DNA of 64,000 bases from Eublepharis macularius (taxonomy: Eukaryota; Chordata; Lepidosauria; Squamata; Eublepharidae): the NCBI RefSeq assembly GCF_028583425.1, contig NC_072800.1:12661001-12725000 (forward strand). The letters run 5' to 3'. The first letter of the stretch is position 1. The number at the start of each line of letters is the position of its first letter. The notes under the pieces were generated by a model. That model was not told the origin of the DNA. It was given only the letters and a program-made list of their open reading frames with translations, and searched no databases. Positions 10,095 to 22,234 of the stretch are shown in pieces. The position numbers and the translations under genes were made by a program.

Positions 10095-12240
10095 CATGTA
10101 ACTAATTTAATTTAATTCATTAAATTTATAGCCCAATCTCCCCGCAAGCAGGCTCAGAATGGAGAACATCATCAAGTCATACAAATAAAATAAACAACAC
10201 CGAATAGCATAAAACTATCAATGCTACAATTATAAAAACATCCCAATGCGGCGCTCAGCAACTGCACAGCCCAACTGTCAAACCCTCCAGGGCAGAAACA
10301 GCAGAAAGTGGACTACAGGTCCATGAAGAAGGTCAAACCTCCCCGCTTGCCCCCAGCAGGAGGCCGACTAGACAGTAGAAAAGTTTGTTGTATTCAGCCA
10401 TTACAAGTCACAAACAACTAACAAAACAGAAACATAAGCTTGAATAAAATTGATGTGACATGATGGTCAAAGCATTAAAATTTAAAACTAGATACAACCA
10501 TCAAACCATTTCCGGTTGTCAAATTCATACAGGACAATAAAAGTATACACAGTTAAAACAGTAAAAATCCCCAATGTTCAATGTTAATATTATCCCTTAA
10601 GCACAGCATTAGCCCGTATTCTTTTTGCAGCCAGGGCATATAAAGCCATTTTGTAGGATATGTTAGCATCAGAATTGGCCAATAAAACTGCAATCTTCTC
10701 AGGATCTCAGTGGGTACAAAGGTTGGGCAACATCTCAGAAAGAAATTTAGTCCTAGGTTGGGCATACAACGGGCAGTTAAGAATATAATGAGGTAAATCC
10801 TCAACTGCGGATGTTCCACAGGGACAGAAGCGCTGGTCCTTAGGTATTTTACTGTAGCAGCCTGCTAAAACTGCAGTTGGTATTGTTTCGAAGCGTAGGG
10901 ATGTGAAGGCTGCTCTAAGATTATAGTTTGCAATACTAAGTTAGATGCTCTAGAATGATTGCACTTGAAAAGTTTAAACCAAGAGGCTGACTGACAGTTC
11001 AAGACCGCCTGTCTATCTATCAGGGCATCATGCTTATAGACCCAGTCTCGAAGATGACTGAGGGGTTTGCTGAGGGGTTAAGAAGATCATCAGGGAAGGA
11101 ATATCTGTTTACTATATTATGAAAAAAACAGTGGCACACCGGGTCCTCAGATAGCATTTGATTAAATGACAGATATCTGAGTGTATCAGGTCCGGCTGCT
11201 TTGTTTTTTCCCCAGAATTTTAATACCACGAGGTGCACCCGCACCCTCAAAGAGGGCAGACCTGTTTCTGCTCTCATTAGGGCGACTGGCGCGCCCTTGG
11301 GAAGAGCCAGAATTCGACATAGAAATTGATTTTGGATTGTTTCAAGACTGGTAATAATATCCTCTTTCCATCCCCATGCCCGACTAGACAGATTGCCCAA
11401 CCTCAACCACATCCATAAGCCTGGCAGAACATCGGTCTTACAGGCCCAGCGGAATAGTAACAAGTCCCACTGGGCCCTGAGATCTACAGTCAGAGACTTC
11501 CTTCAGGTTGGTGCCAGGGCCATAAAGGCTCTGGCCCTAGTCAAGGCTAGGCGGATGTCTTTGGGGCCAGGGATCACCAGAAGATGTTGATCAGCTAAAC
11601 GGAGCACCCTTCAGGGAACATACAGTGAGAAGCAATCCCGCAAGTATTTCGGTCCCAGTCCGTTAAGGGCTTTAAAGATTAAAACCAAAATCTAGAACCT
11701 AATTTGGAATTCAACTGGGAGCCAGTGCAATCGGCATAAGTCAGGTGTTGTATGTGACTTAGACAGGACCGCCACACGGATATGTGCTGTTGCATTCTGA
11801 ACCAATTGCAATTTCCAGAGCAGACCCAAGGGCAGCCCAGCACAGAGCAAGTTACAGTAGTCGAGTTTGGAGGTGACTGTTATTGGATCACTGCAGTTGG
11901 GTCATGAGTGAAAAGATAAGGGACAACTGCCTGATCTGGCAAAAATAGAAAAATGCAGACCTGGTAGCCACTGTGACCTGGGCCTCCACTGATAACAAGG
12001 CATCCGAGACCACACCCAGACTCCTCACCATCTGCACAAGGGCAAGTGGTGCCCCATCAAGGTTTGGGAGCCAGATTCCCAAACCTAATAGTCCACAGCC
12101 CAAGTGCAGGATCTCCATTTTCATGAGAGTTAATTTCAGTTGGCTCTGTTTTAACCACCCAGTCACGGCCTCTAAACTACATGTAGCAAGCAAAACGGTC
12201 ATTTACATTTTTTTAAACCCCAAAATGAAATATTAAATAT
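10095..12240 (-). mobile_element. Degenerate non-LTR retrotransposon fragments (L2/CR1-like)
   Basis: Minus-strand frames at 12202-11888 (VTGWLKQSQLKLTLMKMEIL; QMVRSLGVVSDALLSVEAQV) match the downstream region of L2/CR1-type reverse transcriptases. Frames at 11463-11020 (SLETIQNQFLCRILALPKGA; AETGLPSLRVRVHL) and 10819-10553 resemble C-termini of another LINE-like reverse transcriptase. Sequence from 11590 to 11890 resembles a LINE 3' part. Reading frames are broken and I cannot tell whether one or two elements are present. Confidence 0.7.
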
Positions 12241-13129
12241 ATACACGGATTTACTTCAGGAACCATCAGGAAGTGTAGCCATTAATCACAACTTTTGACA
12301 AATTATGCTCTGTTCTCTCCAACGATGGCCACTTTGAATATTCACATACAAACCTTCCTTTTTCAACACACTACAGCTCCTCTTGCATACCTCCCAAGCT
12401 GCTGCCCTCACGATGGGGGGGGGGGGGGCTTATCTTACTACCACAAACAAGTCAAAGAGAAAGAGGGAACTGTAGCATGTTAAACAGTCTTTCTCCCCTT
12501 ATTATTTATGGCCACTGACATTTCACTGCTTTCACTTCTGGCAGAGACACAAAAGAATGGTAATGGCAATCTAGCAATAATAAGCATTTATGTAGCAGTT
12601 TGGAAAAGGGGTTCCTTTGGACACCATAGCACCCGCCAAGTCTTCAGGTGCCCGCCATGTGTTCTTAGAAAGTAGATGGGGCTTTTGCCCTGCAGGGCTT
12701 CTAAATGACCACGCAGGCTTTTTGAAAATGTTGCTTTGGCAGCAGCTGCCACCATATGTATCTGTGTGACTAAAGGTAAGCTGTGCATACGCAAGAAAAC
12801 ATTGGGAAACAATATGTTCATTTTAAAAGGTATTCTGTTACACAGAACTTCTGACTGAAGATTTACTGTTAGAGTTATGCATAACCTCATTCCCTGACAT
12901 TCTGCAGTTGGCACCTGCCTCCTGCAGCAGCCATTTTACAGTTACATCATCACCATGTGTCAAAATTCTGAAGTCTGGGGAACATTAGAACAGTCAAAGA
13001 ATTTCAAACACATCAGTAATTATTCTCGCATTGTTGGTAAACCTATGACTAGAGTGTTCTACTCAGGACTGCAGGTAAGAAGCTAACTTGACAACTCCTA
13101 TACACACAAATTCTTCCTCACAAGATTTT
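12241..13129. other. TEX10 intron 1, middle
   Basis: A homopolymeric G run at 12415-12428; otherwise nothing recognised. Confidence 0.3.
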
Positions 13130-13920
13130 TCATTTTTTAAATTTATATTTATTACCACCTTTCTCACTGAGATTCAAGGTGGATTACACAATGTAAATCA
13201 ATGCAATCAACAGGATGAGATTTATGATAGACAATGTAACAGGATTAGGATTGCAGAAATCTGACACAAAGCATAAGTATTAAGCATGATGTGAAAAACT
13301 GTATTACATAAGCAAAAATACAATGCAATGAGAGCAAGAAAATGCATAGATCAACAACAAAAAATACATACTATGCAGTAGCATAGTTCAGTCCCATGTC
13401 CATTATCAAAGCACTTCCTAAACCATTCTAACATAACTTTACTTCTATATTTAAAAAAACCCTCTCCCGAACCATTCTATTTCACATAGTTTTGCAGAAC
13501 ACCAGAAGTGTGAGGATCTTCCTGACTGGCCTTCTCAAGCAGGCCATTCCACAAGGTGAGGCTACTACTGAGAATTCATGTGTATGAGGCAGTTATTGAT
13601 CTTGCCTGTTTGCAGGGTAGCACCTGTAAGAAGGCCCGGTTCAAATAAACAAAGTTGTCATGATGGGACACAGGAGGAGAGGGAGTCCTGCAAATATGAG
13701 GGCCCAAGGGCTTTGAATGTGAGAGCCAGCACCTTAGATCGCGCCCAGTAACTGATGGGCAGCCAGTAGAGCGACTGTGGGATAGATGTACTATGCATGC
13801 TCTGGCTAAGTCCTGATAATAACTGAGGTGTGATGTTCTGCAACAACTGAAGTCTCCAAGTAGACTTTTAGAGGATAACTTTGTATAGTGCATTACAGCA
13901 GTTTAGTTTCTCTGTTACCA
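13130..13920 (-). mobile_element. L2/CR1-like LINE 3' fragment
   Basis: Frame 13846-13658 carries SLYWLPISYWARSKVLALTF and KALGPSYLQD, corresponding to the LxWLPxxYRxxFKVLxLTFKAL block found at the C-terminus of L2/CR1 polymerases. The left end (TTTATTACCACCTTTCTCAC) is the same tail found at about 50165-50230. Confidence 0.75.
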
Positions 13921-14639
13921 TGATATGGATCCAGGTGGCCAGATCAGCGGAGTCAAAGTAGTGGGCTATCTTCTAAACTAAAATAAGTTGAAAGAAAATG
14001 TGTCTGTGATTTCTTCAGCAGTAAATGTGAGTCCAGTGTAGCCCCCCCTAGGTTTCTGACCGAGTCAGCAAGGACCAGCTGAACCCCATCAATAGCGGGA
14101 ACGTAACTCGGCACTCCTTTGAGATATCAGGCTTCCCAACCTGTATTTACCTCTGCTGTGTCCAGGTTCAGTTTTGATTTGTTCACTATCAGCCATTTAA
14201 CCATAGCAGTCAAGCAGTGGCCTAAGGCCTCAACCAGATCACCAGAAGATCTGGAGACACAGAACACATCTCGCAGCTTCTCTGGTCACAGATGGTCAGA
14301 TGAAAGCATAACTCTTGCACTGGGTCCCTTCTTGTATGACCCCCAATTATATTCTTTTCCCAAATCATGGTTAGCCACAGTGACAGTCTGAGTTAAACCA
14401 TAACTCTAGTTAAAGCCAGTTTTCTTCCTCCGAGTGTGTGCTTCGTCTCCTAACCACCAGAAGAGTTGTGTTCAAACCAAGGAATTTGTTCTTACAGAAG
14501 TAAAACATAGCTATCAACCTGCTGATACCTTGTTTCCAACATCATTTACATCTTACAAAAACGAAACGGATCTCTATCTTTCTAATTTCCTATATGATTT
14601 TAATGGACGTCTAGTTCACCGACACCTACATTTCCCACC
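13921..14639. other. TEX10 intron 1, promoter-proximal part
   Basis: The left part (to about 14260) may be further diverged LINE sequence; the remainder shows nothing recognisable. Confidence 0.3.
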
Positions 14640-15400
14640 CTCCCGCCAGCGCCTGCCATCTCAAGCGGCGCCGCGCAGACAGACGGGCGACGGAGAGCGA
14701 GGCCCGCCCCCGCCCCTCCAAAGAAGCGCCAACGGCCGTTCGCGCTTCTTTCGCTTCCCAACGGCCGCGGCCTCGGAGGCGCCCGGGGAGACCGCGCGGC
14801 GGGGAAGAGAAGGCGCGGAGGGATGCGTCAAAAGACGGCAGGGGGGCCCGAGAGCGCGGCGGGAGAGCAGCCGTGCCTGAGGGAACGGCCGCGCGCCAGT
14901 CGGCCGGGGCGGGAGCCAGCGAGGCGGCCCGGCGCTCTCCAGCACTCACCTCCCAGCCTCCACAGCGCGCCCGGCTCCCGAGCCTGAAACGGCCCGCCCG
15001 AGGCCCAACGGCCAGCCCCTCCGAAGAACTCCTTCCGGGGTGGGCACACGCCCTCCGCCGCGGCCCCCGGAAGTCTCTGCGGCCCTCTAGAGGCACGTGG
15101 CTTCACTCGGGAAAGAGCGCCTCCCCTCTCCAGCCTCTGCTCGGCTCTGACGCCACCTGCTGGGGCGGAAGAAGAAAAGGACGGCGGCGAGAAGCTCTAC
15201 TGCGCATACGCGCTCGGGATTTCGAATTCCGGGCGGGGAAAGGCAGGCCGGCCTGCGAAGGGCGTTGGTTGGTTGGCCGAAGGAGGTTCGCCAAGGGACG
15301 ACCCGGAGCTGGACCCGCCTGGCCGAGGGAGGACGGAGGTTCTCAGGGTTACCCGCAAAAGCGCTTTTGCCGTGAGGGTCTTCGGGGGTTCATTGCGGCT
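14640..15400. promoter_or_regulatory. CpG-island promoter of TEX10
   Basis: The stretch is very GC-rich with dense CpG, unlike the AT-rich introns on its left, and lies where the 5' end of TEX10 should be. No TATA box was seen. From about 15409 to 15650 the GC-rich sequence continues but begins CAGGGCCGGATC, the end of an interspersed repeat (see 18770-19007), so that part is not original promoter. Long open frames here on both strands are GC-driven and are not called. Confidence 0.7.
14950..15100 (-). other. TEX10: Probable TEX10 non-coding exon 1
   Basis: A strong minus-strand donor, GGGAG then GTGAGTGCT, occurs at 14950/14949 inside the CpG-rich block. Coding exon 2 begins with an acceptor 13 nt before the ATG, so a 5' non-coding exon is required. 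The right boundary (transcription start) is a guess within the island. Confidence 0.5.
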
Positions 15401-15699
15401 GCTTCCACCAGGGCCGGATCGACGGGGGGCGGGCAGGGGGGGTAGTCTGCCCCCAGCGCCGCCAAAGAGAGGGCGCCGGGCACAGTTGCCAGACCCGGGA
15501 GCGCGCCTGGGGAAAGGCGAACGGCGCGGGCAGCCTCCCAGCCACCCGCGCTGCCATTCGCCTTTCCCCACTACAAGGGGCACGCGGCAAGCCGGCCGCC
15601 CCTTGTCCTGGGGAAAGGCAAAAGGCAGCCGGGTGGCTGGGACTAATAACAACCGCAAATGTTATTAGTCTTACAGGTACTCCTAGACTCTTGCTCTTT

Positions 15700-15825
15700 T
15701 CTACTGGGACTGGAATGACAGGACCCACATTGGAATGACGGCCCCTGGGTGTGACAGAAGGGCTCAGGGACTGGAATGACAGGCCCCATGCTGGAATGAC
15801 GGCCCCTGGGTGTGACAGAAGTTAA
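15700..15825 (-). repeat. Satellite units in inverted orientation
   Basis: Contains GACTGGAATGACAGG and TGGAATGACGGCCCCTGGGT, the reverse complement of the array that starts about 100 bp to the right. The two arms form an inverted arrangement. Confidence 0.8.
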
Positions 15826-15924
15826 TGCAATCAGTATAAAGTAAATACATTTCAATACACTACCATAAGGCTAACATATACATGTTTAAAGACATAGCAT
15901 TAGCAAGTATCCAAGACATAGTCT

Positions 15925-16870
15925 GGCACACCCAGGAGCTGTCATTCCAGGTAGGGGCCTGTCATTCCAGTTCCCGACCCCTTCTGTCACACCCAGGGGC
16001 CGTCATTCCAGTCAGGGTCCTATCATTCCAGTCCCAGAGCCCTTCTGTCTCACCCAGGGGCTGTCATTCCAGTCCCCGACCCCTTCTGTCTCACCCAGGG
16101 GCTGTCATTCCAGTCCCCGACCCCTTCTGTCACACCCAGGGGCCGTCATTCCAGTCAGGGTCCTATCATTCCAGTCCCCGACCCCTTCTGTCTCACCCAG
16201 GGGCTGTCATTCCAGTCCCCGACCCCTTCTGTCTCACCCAGGGGCTGTCATTCCAGTCCCCGACCCCTTCTGTCACACCCAGGGGCCGTCATTCCAGTCA
16301 GGGTCCTATCATTCCAGTCCCCGACTCCTTCTGTCTCACCCAGGGGCTGTCATTCCAGTCCCCGACCCCTTCTGTCTCACCCAGGGGCTGTCATTCCAGT
16401 CCCCGACCCCTTCTGTCACACCCAGGGGCCGTCATTCCAGTCAGGGTCCTATCATTCCAGTCCCAGAGCCCTTCTGTCTCACCCAGGGGCTGTCATTCCA
16501 GTCCCCGACCCCTTCTGTCTCACCCAGGGGCTGTCATTCCAGTCCCCGACCCCTTCTGTCTCACCCAGGGGCTGTCATTCCAGTCAGGGTCCTATCATTC
16601 CAGTCCCAGAGCCCTTCTGTCTCACCCAGGGGCCATCATTATAGTCCCCGACCCCTTCTTTCACACCCAGGGGCCATCATTCCAGTCAGGGGCCTGTCAT
16701 TCCACTCCCAAAGACCTGTCACACCCAGGGGCCGCCAGTCAGGGGCCTGTCATTCCAGTCCCAGAGCACTTCTGGCACACTCAGGGGCCATCATTCCAGT
16801 GTGGGGCCTGTCATTCCAGTCCCAGACCCCTTCTGTCACACCCAGGAGACGTCATTGAACTCAGGGGCCT
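15925..16870 (+). repeat. 41-bp satellite with a 143-bp higher-order unit
   Basis: The basic unit is about 41 bp (CTGTCATTCCAGTCCCCGAC then CCCTTCTGTCTCACCCAGGGG). A variant joint, CGTCATTCCAGTCAGGGTCC, recurs starting at 16000, 16143, 16286, 16429 and 16572, exactly 143 bp apart each time, so there is a higher-order unit repeated about five times. The 143-bp period not being a multiple of three makes the 330-codon open frame (15882-16874) a by-product of few stops, not a gene. Confidence 0.92.
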
Positions 16871-17084
16871 GTAAATCCAGTACCAGAACAGTCTATCTGG
16901 GCCCAGAGACTTTCCTTCAAAATCCATTCCACGTTTTCTTTGCACCTTTTTTTTGCTCTAATGTGTTTCAATGGAGCCCATGCAAGTCAATGGGCATTCC
17001 AGGTTCGCATTATTTTCAATGGGCAATCCTGTCATTCGTTTTAGTACATCCCTCAGATATGTGGGCCTTGGGTTGTGAAGGCTT
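16840..17084 (+). repeat. Repeat segment duplicated at 22235-22480
   Basis: Shares GACGTCATTGAACTCAGGGG, the run AGTCTATCTGGGCCCAGAGA and CATTCCACGTTTTCTTTGCA with the copy 5.4 kb to the right, in the same orientation. Confidence 0.85.
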
Positions 17085-18757
17085 TTAAAGGCAAGAGCAA
17101 GTATGTTGAACCCGGAAGCATATAATGTATAACCCAGTGATACTCACTGTGTAGCTTCGGAGCCATATGTACCTCTTTCTGAGCACTTCCCCAATGTGGC
17201 ACCTGCCCTATGTTTCAGGGAAATAGTTGGGGCTTATGGTTGGCAGGTGGTTTCCACTTTGAAAGAATGAATAAGCTGCAAGCCACCCTAAAATGCAGGC
17301 TCATGCCAGGGAGGGAAGTAAATGTGATTTTTTTGGTTGATGGTTGCCATGCCTCACGTGGGGTGAGCCACCTTATGCTGCCACCACTCTGGGACTTAGG
17401 ATCCCTTCGGAAGGCCCAGAGTACCCTCCCAACCCTTCTGACCTCCGTAGCTTTAGCTTGGCCAATAAACAGGCATGAGAACCCAGCAGAGTAACAACAA
17501 ACAAAAGGATTAATTTACAAGGAGGTCAGTTAATATCAAACAAGCAACCAAGGTGCATTAGCAACAATAGATGGGTGAAAGCAGGGTGGATAAAAATCAA
17601 TGATTTTTTTAAAAAAATCAAAAAAAATCGGATTTGATTTAAATCGGATTTTTTTTAATTTAAATTGGATTTTTTTAAATAAAATGCTTTTTGAGGAAAA
17701 TATATTACCTTCCAAAGGTTATTCCATCATGAAATAAAGATTAGTTTTTAATTATGTAGAATAAGGCTGTATATGTTTAATTTTTTTGGTAAATAAATTC
17801 CATTAATCCATTCACAATGTCATGCTCTTCCAGAGGTTTTTGTAAGATTATTGGGCAGTTTCTCTGCCTACAAGATACTATCACAGATGCTTGGTTTTGC
17901 AGTTCTCAAAACTGAATTTGTGTCAGCTCAGCAGAGATCACATGCCTCTTCTTCACAGCAAAAATGTTATAACATGAACAGAGTTGAGAAAAAGACCTTA
18001 ATCCTATTGTTCTACAAACCTATGAAGACAGAATCAACCCCTCCAGTGCTAAGTTTCAAGAAGTTCAGTGAATAGAAACAATATTTTTCTGATTGTTTGG
18101 AGTGGAATAGATCTGCACAAGAAGAAACTAAGTGTAAGGAGGGAGGAGCAAGCAGTACAAGATGAAAGTGAAACTTTTTGAGCACAATACTGCACAAGTC
18201 TTTGGATCTTTTGTGTGTATGACCTGAGGTTTATCACATTCTTTCCTTGGAGGAAAAAACCTATAATGGCAGCAGGCCATAAAAGAGACCCAGTTTGGGA
18301 ATACTTTAGTGAAGTTCCTTTACTTATTGGTAAGGCAGGCACCTACTTGCATATTAAAGTTATACCAGCAAGAATTAGTCTTTATGTAGAAAACTATGAT
18401 TTAAATCAAGCCTTAATGACTAGTGATTTAAATCGTGATTTAAATCGTGATTTAAATCAAATCCACCCTGGGTGAAAGTAAAATAAACCAAAGGCCTTAG
18501 GGCGACTAATCTTCTCACCCTACCTGGATGAGGGCCTCTCCCCGTAGCAGAAACCTCCTCGGGCCTCCTCCCGGGGAGAAAGAATGGAGGCTTTCCCCCT
18601 CCCAGACTTATATAGCACCAGCCCCCTCTGTTCTGATTGGCCAAAAAGGGTGCCAAAACGGCCCAGGGGCTCCTGGGAATTGTAGGCAGGCCTACTCCCA
18701 CTGCTAACAGGCTTCTGAGGCCTTGCTAGGCCTTCCTGGTACAGCCAAATCATGACA
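17085..18757 (-). mobile_element. LTR retrotransposon copy (LTR plus internal start), split by a hAT element
   Basis: Read on the minus strand, an LTR starts TGTCATGATTTGGCTGTACC at 18757, has a CAAT box and TATATAAG, is interrupted at 17582-18470, and continues to a TGGTGGCAGC motif (17379-17388, possible primer-binding site) and internal sequence. The plus-strand copy at 21299-22100 is nearly the same. No protein domains were recognised, so it is likely non-autonomous. Confidence 0.75.
17582..18470 (+). mobile_element. hAT element with transposase remnant
   Basis: Ends read CAGGGTGGATAAAAATCA and TGATTTAAATCAAATCCACCCTG (written as outer 5' and 3' ends, last in part), with an exact 8-bp TSD GGTGAAAG at 17574-17581 and 18471-18478. 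Plus-strand frame near 18263 gives MAAGHKRDPVWEYFSEVPL, like the start of the BED zinc finger of hAT transposases; the rest is degraded. It sits inside the LTR above. Confidence 0.88.
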
Positions 18758-18769
18758 CGAAAACCCCGT

Positions 18770-19007
18770 AAGTCAGCTGTGACTTGACAGCACTCTCCAC
18801 CAGCGCCTCCCAGCCACCCACGCTGCTGCCAGCTCTGCGGCACGCTGGGACAGCCAGCTTGCTGTGGGGGCAGGGGGGCACCCCAGCGTGATGACATCAT
18901 GGGAGTGACCTCATCACGCAGCGCCAGGAGCGCGGGCGCGCTATGCGCGCGCGTAGAGCCTAACTACAGTTGCCCTGGGCACTGGCAACCGTAGATCCGG
19001 CCCTGGC
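18770..19007 (-). repeat. GC-rich interspersed repeat ending CAGGGCCGGATC
   Basis: Its right end reads on the minus strand CAGGGCCGGATCTACGGTTG, the same start as the GC-rich piece at 15409 on the plus strand. It also shares GCCTCCCAGCCACCC with that copy. It probably belongs to a DNA-transposon-derived family; no TSD was confirmed. Confidence 0.5.
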
Positions 19008-19088
19008 TTCCACACATTTGGGATAATGTGCTTTCAGTGCTTTTTAGCAATTGTTTGCAACTGGATTTTCATGTTTCTTGGGTAAGAG

Positions 19089-19320
19089 AGCCAGTTTAGT
19101 GTAGTAGTGAAGAGCGCTGGACTCAAATCTGGAGCGCTGGGTTGGATTCCCCACTCCTGGGCTTGAAGCCAGGTCACTTGGGGCCAGTCACAGCTTCTCG
19201 CAGCTCTCTCAGCCCCACGCACCTCACAGGATGATTGCGGTGAGGATAACAACACTCTTTGTAAACCACTCTCAGTGGGCGTTAAGTTGTCCTGAAGGGC
19301 GGTATATAAATGAAATTATT
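19089..19320 (+). mobile_element. tRNA-derived SINE
   Basis: Head GAGCCAGTTTAGTGTAGTAG, B-box-like GGGTTGGATTC, body CTCAGCCCCACGCACCTCAC, end GGGCGGTATATAAATGAAAT. Confidence 0.85.
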
Positions 19321-19800
19321 CCTTGAAGATAAGTCTATTAGCAGCTGCTAACCAGAGTGAGGTAAGGGAACCTCCACATTCAGGGACAGTAAACCTCTGA
19401 ATGCCACTACCAGGCACCGTCGGGGAGAAAGCCTTTGTGCCCTGCTCTAAATTCCAGTTAGGAGGTTAACCCATGTTGATGCATTCAAGGGTAACAAGAA
19501 TTTGTTTCTAAGTGGGATTCACCATGCAAATGGCAACAAGACCAGTTCACATGCAAGTTATGTTAAGTCAGCCTGAAGTAGTATCTGAACACAACCTCAA
19601 TGGTTTCTTCAACTGAGTAATTGGTTGGCTACTGGGTGAGGATGCAGGACTAGATGGACCACTGGTCTGATCCAACAGAGCACCTCTTATGTTGTTAAGA
19701 TCTAGTTGGTGGTTGTTACTGAAGTATGGGAGAAAAAGGCCCCACCAAATACAGAGCAAGAAACACAAAGAAGTGGTACAGCGGAAAAAGTACTTTTATC

Positions 19801-20205
19801 CAGGGGTCATTTCATAGAAAAAGAGCTGGAGGAACTCATTAGCATAACTTATTAGCATATTCTTGACAGCACCAGAAGTGTGTTGTTAGCATAACTGATT
19901 TGCATATGCCACACCCCATGACATCACCTATCCTGGCTGTTTTGGACCCAATCCTGGCCATTCAGGGCCGAAATTGGGCCCAAAATGGCAAAAGGGGGCT
20001 GAAAATGGCCAGAAAGGGACCTAAAATGGTCAGGATCGGGCCGCTGCTGAGTGGGAGAGTAATCCACCACCCGTCAGAGGCCCGATCAAGGCTGTTTCAG
20101 CCCCAATCCAGGCCAAAACGGGGCCAAATGGCCACCTGACATGTGACCTCTTTGGGGAACTGCTGGAACTGTGTTCCTGTGCGTTCCCCCTCGAAATGAG
20201 CCCTG
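19801..20205 (+). mobile_element. hAT-type MITE, 405 bp
   Basis: Ends CAGGGGTCATTTCATAG and CCTCGAAATGAGCCCTG are inverted repeats; the flanks carry an exact 8-bp TSD CTTTTATC at 19793-19800 and 20206-20213. The interior repeats variants of AAAATGG and GGGCC without coding. Confidence 0.9.
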
Positions 20206-20213
20206 CTTTTATC

Positions 20214-21298
20214 CCAATATACCACCACTATGCATCAGCGTAGTGAAGAAGTGTCAATGAAACGTGTAGGGGCAGTAGATTGGAAAAAATTACTTTTTCC
20301 ACTGTAACACAGTTTTTTTTTGTTTCTTGTTACTCATATACACCATATTGCAGACTCCCATGCTGATAGAGAAAAAAAATAAAGATTTTCTGAAAATGGG
20401 AGAAAATTTTCCTTTGGTAAACAGTAAACTCGCAACACATTGACTGCTAATACTTCTTTCATCTTAGAAGTTGGTGTCTACATTTGATATCCTACTGATG
20501 TTTTGTAATATTTACACATACTTAAAAGCCAGTGATCAGTTGGCTAAAAATCTCTGAGTTACACTGTTCAACATAAGACAGTTTAATAATATTCCACTAC
20601 TTCCAACCAATAGTTGAGATGCAAATAATTACTTCAGGCATGCCCAAGATTTTTGCATATGCAATTTTGGGGCTTTGGGTAAGAAAAACAGACAGTGCCA
20701 CCCCCTGGTTATACGGTTTCCCACAGCCATCAGTTTTAAGTTTTGCAAGCAGTACACAGAAGCAGGCAATTGTAACCACCTCTGAACATTTATTGCCTTG
20801 AAAACCCTACAGAGTTGCCATAAATCAGCTTTCCACTACCGGCACCAAGCAGTACTGGACAGCTGGTCTTCAAGGGAAACGGAACTTCTGTGCAGAGTTT
20901 CAGGAGGAAGGGAAAGAGAGATCAAGCAAAACCAGCTGAGAACAGGAACTATGTAGAGGACTCACTGTCTTCCCACAGTTCATCTTTATTACGTTTCCAT
21001 ACCCTTCTAAGAAAATGCTCCAGGGTATATGATGCCGTGTTCGTACAGAGGGCAGTAAAGCCACTATAGAAAAGTGCTGCCAAAGGAGTTCCACGGAGGG
21101 AGCTGACTGGAGCACATGAAAACCTCAAGGGCAAAGGCCCAAGTAGTAGGTGGACAGTTGAAGATGGCTGGCTGATAGAAAAAGAGCTAAAGGGAATCCG
21201 AGGGCTGTGGCCACCCAGATGTTTGGTAACAACTACAATAGGTTCTACCAGCAATACTCACTCTGCAGCTCACGGACAGCCAAATTCACCATTACCAT
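20214..21298. other. Intergenic, no gene recognised
   Basis: Between the MITE and the LTR nothing coding or repeated was identified. Confidence 0.3.
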
Positions 21299-22100
21299 TG
21301 TCACGCTCTGGCAGGAAGGCCTAGCAAGGCCTCAGAAGCCTGTTAGCAGTGGGAGTAGGCCTGCCTACAATTCCCAGGAGCCCCTGGGCCGTTTTGGCAC
21401 CCTTTTTGGCCAATCAGAACACAGGGGGCTGGTGCTATATAAGTCTGGGAGGGGGAAAGCCTCCATTCTTTCTCCCAGGGAGCAAGCCAGAGGTTCCTGC
21501 TAGGGGGAGAGGCCCTCATCCAGGTAGGGTGAGACGGCAGGCCTGGCAGACACAGGGACAGGGAGTTCAGTTACACTAGGGGCTTTTATTTTGCTTTCAC
21601 CCATCTATTGTTGCTAAGGCACCCTGCTTGTTTGGTTGATATTAACTGACCTCCTTGTAAATAAACGCTTTTGTTTGTTGTTACTCTGCCTGGTCCTCAT
21701 GCCTGTTTATTGGCCAAGCTACGGAGGTCAGAAGGGTTGGGAAGGTACTCTGGGCCTTCCCAAGGGACCCTAAGTCCCAGAGTGGTGGCAGCATAAGGTG
21801 GCTCACCCCACGTGAGGCATGGCAACCATCAACCAAAAAAATCACATTTACTTCCCTCCCTGGCATGAGCCTGCATTTTAGGGTGGCTTGCAGCTTATTC
21901 ATTCTTTCAAAGTGGAAACCACCTGCCAACCATAAGCCCCAACTATTTCCCTGAAACAGGGCAGGTGCCACATTGGGGAACAGTGCTCGGAAAGAGGTAC
22001 ATATGGCTCCAAAGCTACAGAGTATGACTGGGTTATACTTTATATGCTTCCGGGTTCAACATACTTGCTCTTGCCTTTAAAAGCCTTCACAACCCAGGGC
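21299..22100 (+). mobile_element. LTR retrotransposon copy, opposite in orientation to 17085-18757
   Basis: LTR from TGTCACGCTCTGGCAGG (21299) with CCAATCAGAA, TATATAAGTCTG about 25 bp downstream, and AATAAA near 21661; a TGGTGGCAGC motif follows at about 21784, then internal sequence matching 17085-17390 in reverse complement. It shows the U3-R-U5 order expected of an LTR. Confidence 0.78.
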
Positions 22101-22234
22101 CCACATATCTGAACTCATTTGTGTATTTGGATACTTTTACCCCACTTACCTTCACTGAATGTGGCTTACAATATGAAAAAACAACAAACCGTTAAATACA
22201 ACAACCCCACCAGTCAGAAACTGACCCCTTCTCT

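Noticed and set aside
14434..15728. Several 100-190 codon frames on both strands
   Set aside because: CpG island and repeat GC content; no domains, and the true first coding exon of TEX10 lies at 9981.
15882..16874. 330-codon open frame
   Set aside because: Lies wholly in the 41/143-bp satellite; the repeat lacks stops in one frame, and the translated product is only the unit repeated.
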